This document shows, piece after piece, positions 6,460 to 11,661 of a stretch of 11,661 nucleotides of DNA. A model generated the notes under the pieces. It saw only the letters and a list, made by a program, of their open reading frames with translations. It did no database searches and was not told where the DNA came from. Positions within the stretch are counted from its first letter, which is position 1; each line of letters opens with the position of its first letter. The stretch lies in assembly GCA_009885605.1 (NCBI GenBank), contig VFKK01000187.1:1-11661 (forward strand), given 5' to 3'. The DNA comes from Cyclobacteriaceae bacterium. GTDB lineage: Bacteria > Bacteroidota > Bacteroidia > Cytophagales > Cyclobacteriaceae. Made by a program: the position numbers and the translations under genes.

Positions 6460-7497
6460 TTGAAGCTCACTTTCACCAAATATCTTTTTAGCTCAGTAGG
6501 CATGATTTTGTTCATGTTTCTGGGTTGGTGGTTTATTCCGGAGGAGGAGCTTTTGATAGCGACCGAAAAATGGAAAGGTGTCTGCTGGGTAGGAAGCCGG
6601 GCACCTCTTGAAGGTGGTGAATTGCGGGCGTTAAAAGCAACCGGAGCTGATGCTATTTCTCAGACTCCTTTTGGCTGGCAAAGTGAGATTAACAATCCTG
6701 AAATCCGATGGGATCTCGCTAATGATAAAAAGTGGTGGGGAGAATCGGCTTATGGAATGCAGGCTACACTTGATTCGGCTCAGCATCTTGGAATCACCAA
6801 CATGCTTAAGCCTCATCTCTGGGTACGAGGAAGTTGGCCTGGCGAAATCGAGATGAAGAGCGAAGCGGACTGGAATCTGTGGTTTGATAATTATACAGCC
6901 TTCATTCTGGACCATGCAAAGTTTGCAGAGAAGCTTAAATTCCCTTTGCTGTGCATCGGCACCGAACTAGAGAAAACTTCGCAACGGGATAAGGATTGGA
7001 GAAAAGTCATTGCGGAAATTCGGAAGGTCTATTCAGGGAAGTTGGTTTATGCCGCTAATTTTACCGAGTTTGAAAAAGTAACTTTTTGGGATGAACTAGA
7101 TTACATCGGTATTCAGGCCTATTTTCCGCTGGCCAAAAGTCATAACCCTGAATTGGATGAATTGAAATCCAGCTGGAAATCCCATTTACCAAAAATTGAC
7201 AAAGCTGTCAGAAAATACAAAAAGCCCGTTATTTTCACTGAAATAGGCTATTGCAATACAGTAGATGCGGCAATAGAGCCATGGGTTTGGCCAAATGAAA
7301 GAAAGGAAATTCAGTTTTCAGAGGAAGTTCAGGCACTCTGTTATAAAGCATTTTTTGAAACTGCCTGGACTAAATCCTGGATGGCAGGCGTATTTTTTTG
7401 GAAGTGGTATCCAACCCGGCATGAAAGAGAGCCTGACTTCACTCCTCAAGGTAAAGCAGCAGAAAAGGTAATGGCTCACTATTTTTCTGCTGACTGA
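6460..7497 (+). CDS. Membrane-anchored GH113-like TIM-barrel glycoside hydrolase
   Basis: 345 aa. An N-terminal hydrophobic segment (about 8-26, no Cys lipobox, no clear cleavage site) probably anchors it in the inner membrane with the catalytic domain outside. The domain starts KGVCWVGSRAP and has LKPHLWVRGSWPG (116-128), CIGTELE (acid/base Glu169), YIGIQAYFPL, VIFTEIGY (nucleophile Glu261) and FFWKWYPTRHEREPDFTPQG at the end. This order is that of GH113, whose characterised members are endo-beta-1,4-mannanases; GH113-like Bacteroidota proteins are common but mostly uncharacterised. Both catalytic glutamates are present, so activity is expected. The start is TTG at 6460: a stop lies in frame at 6433, and the ATG at 6502 would remove the basic n-region. 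As the last gene of the glycan cluster it may trim or release the polymer. Substrate is inferred. Confidence 0.87.
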   Translation: MKLTFTKYLFSSVGMILFMFLGWWFIPEEELLIATEKWKGVCWVGSRAPLEGGELRALKATGADAISQTPFGWQSEINNPEIRWDLANDKKWWGESAYGMQATLDSAQHLGITNMLKPHLWVRGSWPGEIEMKSEADWNLWFDNYTAFILDHAKFAEKLKFPLLCIGTELEKTSQRDKDWRKVIAEIRKVYSGKLVYAANFTEFEKVTFWDELDYIGIQAYFPLAKSHNPELDELKSSWKSHLPKIDKAVRKYKKPVIFTEIGYCNTVDAAIEPWVWPNERKEIQFSEEVQALCYKAFFETAWTKSWMAGVFFWKWYPTRHEREPDFTPQGKAAEKVMAHYFSAD

Positions 7498-7550
7498 AAA
7501 TCATCGGCCTACGTGACTTTTGTCATTTTATCTGAGAGGTATGTGATTTA

Positions 7551-7571
7551 GATTTACTCGATCAGTAAATC
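7551..7571. repeat. Perfect inverted repeat (8-bp arms, 5-bp spacer) in the gap before the DUF2892 gene
   Basis: GATTTACT (7551-7558) and AGTAAATC (7564-7571) are exact reverse complements around CGATC. It lies 31 bp before the ATG at 7603 and 53 bp after the GH113-like stop. A TACCTTTT box (7576-7583, one mismatch to TAnnTTTG) with TTTA 19 bp upstream (7553-7556) would place the repeat over the -33 region, as an operator would be. Alternatively it is a weak terminator for the upstream gene, since T-rich sequence follows. Confidence 0.45.
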
Positions 7572-7602
7572 ATTTTACCTTTTTATTCAAGAAAGAAATA
7601 TC

Positions 7603-7815
7603 ATGAAAAAGAACATGGGAGGTGCAGATAAAGTCATCCGATTGGTGGTAGCTGCAGTTTTGGTAGGGTTATATTTTTCAGGAACTATAATCGGCACTGT
7701 CGGAATCATAGGTTTGGTCGTGGCAGCAGTTTTTGCTTTGACCAGTTTTGTAAGTATCTGCCCATTATATACCCTTTTTGGAATCTCTACTTGTCCAAGG
7801 ACAGCTACGAAATAG
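7603..7815 (+). CDS. DUF2892 (YgaP-type) small inner-membrane protein
   Basis: 70-aa protein with two membrane helices (about 11-28 and 32-50) and the complete DUF2892 pattern: MKKNMGGADKVIRL at the start and CPLYTLFGIST (53-63) at the end, with Cys53 and Cys64. The same domain forms the membrane part of YgaP rhodaneses. Stand-alone copies are common in Bacteroidota and are often found near sulfur, redox or detoxification genes, but their function is not established. It appears to be a single-gene unit: an inverted repeat and possible promoter lie before it and a clear intrinsic terminator after it. No functional link to the glycan cluster is visible. Confidence 0.9.
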   Translation: MKKNMGGADKVIRLVVAAVLVGLYFSGTIIGTVGIIGLVVAAVFALTSFVSICPLYTLFGISTCPRTATK

Positions 7816-7841
7816 ATAATGCGTAATAGTTTTGGGAAAGG

Positions 7842-7868
7842 CCGGATGCAATAGCTTCCGGTTTTTTT
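7842..7868 (+). terminator. Rho-independent terminator after the DUF2892 gene
   Basis: CCGGATGC (7842-7849) pairs with GCTTCCGG (7854-7861) around the loop AATA with a single T-T mismatch, followed at once by seven T residues (7862-7868). It begins 26 bp after the stop codon of the 70-aa gene and separates it from the GH109-like gene. Confidence 0.88.
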
Positions 7869-7947
7869 GTGTTTTTTAAACCCACGGAATAGTAAACTTC
7901 CTTGATTTTTTTATTAATTAGATTTTAGAAACCCAAAAAAAGCAATA

Positions 7948-9360
7948 ATGAAAAATAATCCACGCAGAGAGTTTTTGAAGTCCACCAGTCTTGTCGGTTT
8001 GGGATTGTTTGGGGCCGGAAGTGCCCTAGCCGAAAACTTTGAACAATTGCCTTTGGCTGCCAAGCACGGTGCCGGAAGGATTCAATCATTCAATATGTGT
8101 GGATTCAGAGCACCCAAACTGGAAACTGTCAGAATAGGTATTATTGGACTGGGTCAGCGTGGTCCCGGAGCAGTGCAAAGACTTAGCAAAATAGAGGGAG
8201 TTGAGATCGTTGCTCTCTGTGATTTGCTTCCGGACCGGGTGGAAAAAGCTAAAAAAAGTCTGGAAGGAACCACCCATAAACCTGAAGGATATTCGGGAAA
8301 TGCGTATGCCTATAAGAAAATGTGCGATCGACAAGATCTTGATTTGATCTACATCGCATCGCCTTGGGAATGGCACGTGCCCATGGCAGTTTATGCGATG
8401 GAATCAGGAAAGCACACTGCCGTGGAGGTACCTGCAGCGCGCACTTTGGATGAGTGCTGGCAATTGGTGGAGACTTCCGAACGCACTAAGAAGCATTGCA
8501 TGCAATTGGAAAATTGCTGCTATGATTTCTTCGAGTTGATGACTTTGAAGATGGCAAGAGAAGGTTTTTTTGGAGAAGTTCTCCATGTCGAAGGAGCTTA
8601 CATTCACGATTTGCTTGAAGGTAATTTTGACAAGGAAAATGGCTATCAGGACATGTGGAGACTGAAGGAGAACTTCAGAAATGGAAACTTATACCCAACT
8701 CACGGTTTGGGCCCTATCTGCCAGATTTTGAATATCAATCGAGGAGATCAGATGGATTACCTTACTTCGGTGTCATCCAATGATTTTATGATGAAGGCAA
8801 AAGCTGAAGAATTGGCAGCAAAAGATATATTTTTCTCTTCGTATGCAGGGAAAACTTACAGAGGCAACATGAATACCACAGTCGTAAAAACTAAGCACGG
8901 GAAGACGATCATGATTCAGCACGATGTGACTTCACCAAGACCATATTCAAGACTTCATGTGGTAAGTGGGACCGAAGGATTTGCTCAGAAGTATCCTGAA
9001 CAAAAAGTTTCAAAGGGTCACAGTTTCATGAAAGCAGAAGAAATGAAAGACCTTCAGACTAAATACACGCCTGAGATCGTACAGAAAGTCGGTGAACTGG
9101 CCAAGCAGATTGGTGGGCACGGAGGGATGGACTTTATGATGGATTGGAGGCTGATTGATTGCCTGAGAAATGGATTGCCGCTTGATCAGGATGTGTATGA
9201 TGCAGCACTTTGGAGCTGTATCACTCCGCTTAGCGAATGGTCCGTGGCCAATCGATCAAATTCAATTGACGTTCCTGATTTTACCGGTGGAAATTGGAAA
9301 ACCAATACCCCGGTTCCGATCACACTTGAGGGTGGAGGAACCACCAAAGTAAGGGTATAA
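7948..9360 (+). CDS. GH109-like glycosidase, Gfo/Idh/MocA fold, Tat-exported
   Basis: 470 aa. The N-terminus carries a Tat signal (NPRREFLK, then a hydrophobic stretch ending ALA at about residue 28), so it is probably folded with its NAD cofactor before export. The Rossmann motif GIIGLGQRGPG (64-74) is followed by SPWEWH (138-143), EVPAA (160-164, where sugar dehydrogenases usually have EKP), ENCCYD (188-193), LYPTHGLGP (248-256), NINRGD, GGHGGMDF (389-396) and ITPLSEWSVANRS. These segments follow, from memory, the Elizabethkingia alpha-N-acetylgalactosaminidase that founded GH109, which uses NAD-dependent oxidation and elimination. Substrate is therefore probably an alpha-GalNAc or similar glycoside, not proven. 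It stands alone between an upstream terminator and a convergent gene whose stop is only 5 bp away. Confidence 0.9.
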   Translation: MKNNPRREFLKSTSLVGLGLFGAGSALAENFEQLPLAAKHGAGRIQSFNMCGFRAPKLETVRIGIIGLGQRGPGAVQRLSKIEGVEIVALCDLLPDRVEKAKKSLEGTTHKPEGYSGNAYAYKKMCDRQDLDLIYIASPWEWHVPMAVYAMESGKHTAVEVPAARTLDECWQLVETSERTKKHCMQLENCCYDFFELMTLKMAREGFFGEVLHVEGAYIHDLLEGNFDKENGYQDMWRLKENFRNGNLYPTHGLGPICQILNINRGDQMDYLTSVSSNDFMMKAKAEELAAKDIFFSSYAGKTYRGNMNTTVVKTKHGKTIMIQHDVTSPRPYSRLHVVSGTEGFAQKYPEQKVSKGHSFMKAEEMKDLQTKYTPEIVQKVGELAKQIGGHGGMDFMMDWRLIDCLRNGLPLDQDVYDAALWSCITPLSEWSVANRSNSIDVPDFTGGNWKTNTPVPITLEGGGTTKVRV

Positions 9361-9365
9361 AGAGA

Positions 9366-11661
9366 TTAAGCTTCTTTGATTTTGGGGTGATTGACAAAGT
9401 ACATGTTCATCACCCCTTTATTTTTTACAGGAATTCCACCTCTGTGTTCACACTCAAAATAATCTGCAATCACTTGATAATGATCCTCAGTGATGTTGAT
9501 TTTTCCAGGCTCGCCGTTACTTTCCATTCGGGAAGCAATATTGACAGTATCTCCCCAGATATCGTAAGCAAACTTTCTAGACCCTACCACACCAGCCACG
9601 ACCGGTCCGGAGTGAATGCCGATCCGAATAGCGAATGGAGCTTTTTCAATAGTCAATCTTTCCTTGTTATAAAATTCAACAAACTCAAGAATTTTCAAGC
9701 CGGCTTTTACCATTCGGACTGCGTGATCAGAAGATGGAGTAGGGATTCCGCCTGCGGCCATGTAAGCGTCTCCGATAGTTTTTATTTTTTCCAAACCAAA
9801 CTCATCCATGATTTCGTCAAACTTTGTGAAAAATTCATGGAGATTTTTCACCAGATTATCCGGAGTCATCGCCTGGGCAATGGTCGTAAAATCTTTGATA
9901 TCAATAAACATCACTGAGACGTGATCATACAATCTGGCAGAGGCATTTCCCTTTAGCATCAGTTCTGCAGCGATTTCTTTTGGGAGGATATTCAGGAGAA
10001 GTGCATCACTTTTTTGTTTTTCTTCCTCCAGTTGCAGCGTTCGTTCTTTCACGAGATTTTCCATGTTTTCGTACAAAAGCGCGTTTTCTATAATTCCGCC
10101 AATTTGTCCAGCCATTAGCCTCATTAAGCTGATATGACCTTTTTGAAAAGCATTACTTGTCTGACTGTGGGTGAGGTAAATCATCCCTGAGATTTTCGAT
10201 TGGCTGATGAATGGAATACAAAGGATAGATCTCAGATTTTTTCGCTGGACGACTTCATCCGAATCATAAGGCTTTGTGTGGATAGCATCAGCAATCAGCA
10301 CGGGTTCTTTTGAAGCTTTGGAATAATTCACGATGCCGGGACTCACCTCGTGATAAGTTTCTAGTTTGGCTTTCGGGAAATGCGTGTGCAAGCTATGATT
10401 GGCTAAGGTCGAAACTTCTACAATCCATTCTCCTTTTCGATTGATCAAAAAGTGGCCTTCCTGGGCTCCTGAGTTTTCCATGGCGTAGGTGATCAGCTTC
10501 TCGAGCAAAGATTCTAGCTTGATTTCACCGATCAAAGCATCCATGGTTTTGACAAGTGTAAGGGTATCAATCGATGCCATTTCGATCGAACCTGAGCTTT
10601 TTGAATCCTGTAACTGATGTTCTGGATTTTGTTTTTCCGAAAGGGAAGGATCGCTTTGGATCAATTGCTGGACTTTTCCGGGAGATTGAAGAAGTCCTGC
10701 AATTTTGATTGCCTGATTTCGATAGACTTCGCTTTTTGAATCGCCTTTTTTTGCAAGTTGATTGCTGTAGGTTTCATAGAGCAGGACGAGGTATCGAGGC
10801 TGATTCAGCTTTTCAAATCCTTTGATTGCCTCTTCAAAAAGGGATTCATTTATAATTCCCTTTTCGTGGCTTTCCATCATGGCCGAAAGAAATTGCCAAA
10901 CAGGAGTGCCAAAATCGGGGTTAAGTGCCATCACTTTTTTGAAATGAGCAAGACTCTCCCGGATGATTTTTCTAAGGTCTTGACCCTGGAATTTTTGGTC
11001 GCTGTTTTTGCTGAAAAGTATAGAGGCATTGAGCCCTCTGCAAAGTTCAAAATACTGCAATGAAACGTCGAATGGCTGGTTTTTGGAAAATTCCTTGACC
11101 TTTTCGAAATTCTCGAATGCAACCTCATTTTTTCCAAACCAAAGGGCAGTGATTCCTTTGAATCCATGGTAGGTATAAAGAAATACGTTGTTTTTTTCCT
11201 CCTGAGCTTTCAGGAATTCAGGTTCTATATTTTGGGTTAGAAGCTCGATTTTTTCAAAATAAGTCTTTGCATCCGACATCAATACAGACAGACAATTACG
11301 GACTGATTTCATCATGTCCTCGTGGCTGGAGTAGTTATATTGCCTCAAAAACTGTATGAGTTCCTCCGAATCCTGGTGTAAACTTTTGAAATCTTTGCCT
11401 GTGTGGAAATTTATAACCACCTTGAAAAACACGTTCCAACACGCGTATTCCATGTTTCCAAAGGCAATTCCATTTTGGTAGCCTTCATCTGCCACTGATA
11501 TTGAATTGTTGGAATTTTCGAGAAAATGGGAGACAAAAGCAACATGGATAAATTTCACCGTAGCCGCAAATTTTTTAAGGTCCTCACTTTCGACGAGTTT
11601 TCTACATTCCTGAACGATCTTGTATCCATCCACGGGCTTTTTCATTGCCGAAGCCCGAATG
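9366..11661 (-). CDS. Helical-repeat / GAF / class III adenylate cyclase signalling protein (5' end outside window)
   Basis: At least 759 aa from the Met codon at 11645-11643, but the frame stays open to the right edge and the Met has no special support. Residues 1-320 are helical and TPR-like (VADEGYQNGIAFGNMEYACW; SLAHFKKVMALNPDFG). They resemble, from memory, the middle region of giant PknK-type proteins whose N-terminus is a Ser/Thr kinase plus AAA ATPase, so this is probably only the C-terminal half. A linker (about 321-360) and GAF domain (about 376-525) follow, then a coiled-coil signalling helix (525-550, LVKERTLQLEEEKQKSDA) and LLLNILPKEIAAELM leading into the cyclase (about 572-750). 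Metal Asp582 (FIDIKDFT) and Asp626 (TIGDAYMA), ATP-selecting Lys622 and Asp695 (YDIWGD), and transition-state Asn702 and Arg706 are all present. It should make cAMP. No membrane segment is visible. Confidence 0.92.
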   Translation of the reverse strand, partial: IRASAMKKPVDGYKIVQECRKLVESEDLKKFAATVKFIHVAFVSHFLENSNNSISVADEGYQNGIAFGNMEYACWNVFFKVVINFHTGKDFKSLHQDSEELIQFLRQYNYSSHEDMMKSVRNCLSVLMSDAKTYFEKIELLTQNIEPEFLKAQEEKNNVFLYTYHGFKGITALWFGKNEVAFENFEKVKEFSKNQPFDVSLQYFELCRGLNASILFSKNSDQKFQGQDLRKIIRESLAHFKKVMALNPDFGTPVWQFLSAMMESHEKGIINESLFEEAIKGFEKLNQPRYLVLLYETYSNQLAKKGDSKSEVYRNQAIKIAGLLQSPGKVQQLIQSDPSLSEKQNPEHQLQDSKSSGSIEMASIDTLTLVKTMDALIGEIKLESLLEKLITYAMENSGAQEGHFLINRKGEWIVEVSTLANHSLHTHFPKAKLETYHEVSPGIVNYSKASKEPVLIADAIHTKPYDSDEVVQRKNLRSILCIPFISQSKISGMIYLTHSQTSNAFQKGHISLMRLMAGQIGGIIENALLYENMENLVKERTLQLEEEKQKSDALLLNILPKEIAAELMLKGNASARLYDHVSVMFIDIKDFTTIAQAMTPDNLVKNLHEFFTKFDEIMDEFGLEKIKTIGDAYMAAGGIPTPSSDHAVRMVKAGLKILEFVEFYNKERLTIEKAPFAIRIGIHSGPVVAGVVGSRKFAYDIWGDTVNIASRMESNGEPGKINITEDHYQVIADYFECEHRGGIPVKNKGVMNMYFVNHPKIKEA
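9384..9427 (+). terminator. Intrinsic terminator for the GH109-like gene, inside the 3' end of the convergent cyclase gene
   Basis: GGGGTGA (9384-9390) pairs perfectly with TCACCCC (9410-9416); part of the interior can pair further (GACA with TGTTC, one bulge). TTTATTTTTT (9417-9426) follows on the + strand. It begins 24 bp after the TAA of the + gene. On the - strand the hairpin is followed by AAAATC, so it acts only for + transcription. Confidence 0.75.

Noticed and set aside
7902..7926. Possible promoter (TTG at 7902, TAGATTTT at 7919) before the GH109-like gene
   Set aside because: The spacer is only 14 bp, well short of the usual 18-20 for Bacteroidota promoters, and the region is simply AT-rich. 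A promoter must exist after the terminator at 7842-7868, but I cannot place it.
9331..9345. GGTGG-AGGAA-CCACC hairpin near the 3' end of the GH109-like gene
   Set aside because: Perfect arms but no T-run on either strand, and it lies before the stop codon; the hairpin at 9384-9416 is a far better terminator.
9387..9917. 176-codon open frame on the + strand opposite the cyclase domain
   Set aside because: It is the antisense of a strongly conserved cyclase domain, and its translation shows no recognisable motif or signal; it is best explained as a shadow of the real gene.
10758..11063. 101-codon open frame on the + strand opposite the helical-repeat region
   Set aside because: Antisense to a well-supported protein, with no family resemblance and no promoter or ribosome site visible.

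Overview
The window looks like a chromosomal piece of a Bacteroidota bacterium, probably of the Cyclobacteriaceae / Algoriphagus type. The evidence is low-to-moderate GC, lysine- and phenylalanine-rich proteins, several small lipoproteins of Bacteroidota-specific families, a TTTG / TAnnTTTG-like promoter, and little use of strong Shine-Dalgarno sites. The lineage is inferred from recalled family resemblance, not from a search.

Region 1-2601 (+) is a tight gene string. It holds the 3' end of a membrane NapH/NosR-type 4Fe-4S protein, then (stop and start abutting, TAA-ATG) a processive family 2 glycosyltransferase resembling plant CslA / bacterial cellulose-synthase-like enzymes, then (8 bp later) a soluble DPM1/DPG-synthase-like family 2 glycosyltransferase. 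Region 2628-7497 (+) begins with a candidate promoter. It holds a Cys17 lipoprotein, a GT87-like multi-membrane glycosyltransferase (TTG start overlapping the previous stop), two related lipoproteins of a LolA/DUF6503-like type, and a membrane-anchored GH113-like TIM-barrel glycosidase with both catalytic glutamates (TTG start). Taken together, 1-7497 reads as an envelope or extracellular glycan locus. A polyprenyl-phosphate-sugar synthase could feed a GT-C enzyme, a CslA-like synthase could make a beta-linked polymer, and a beta-mannanase-family hydrolase could trim it, as BcsZ does for cellulose. This is a hypothesis, but the pairing of a CslA-like synthase with a GH113 enzyme is specific and testable.

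Region 7498-7947 has a perfect 8-bp-arm inverted repeat, a 70-aa DUF2892 membrane protein and a clear intrinsic terminator. Region 7948-9360 (+) is a Tat-exported GH109-like (Gfo/Idh/MocA fold) glycosidase. Its terminator appears to lie inside the 3' coding end of the convergent gene, only 5 bp away. That gene (9366 to the window's right edge, - strand) encodes a helical-repeat / GAF / class III adenylate cyclase protein. The reading frame runs off the window without a stop, and its first visible domain resembles the middle of giant PknK-type kinase/ATPase signalling proteins, so the N-terminal half is probably outside the window.

No tRNA, rRNA, CRISPR array, insertion sequence or attachment site was seen, and there is no intergenic stretch longer than about 130 bp.
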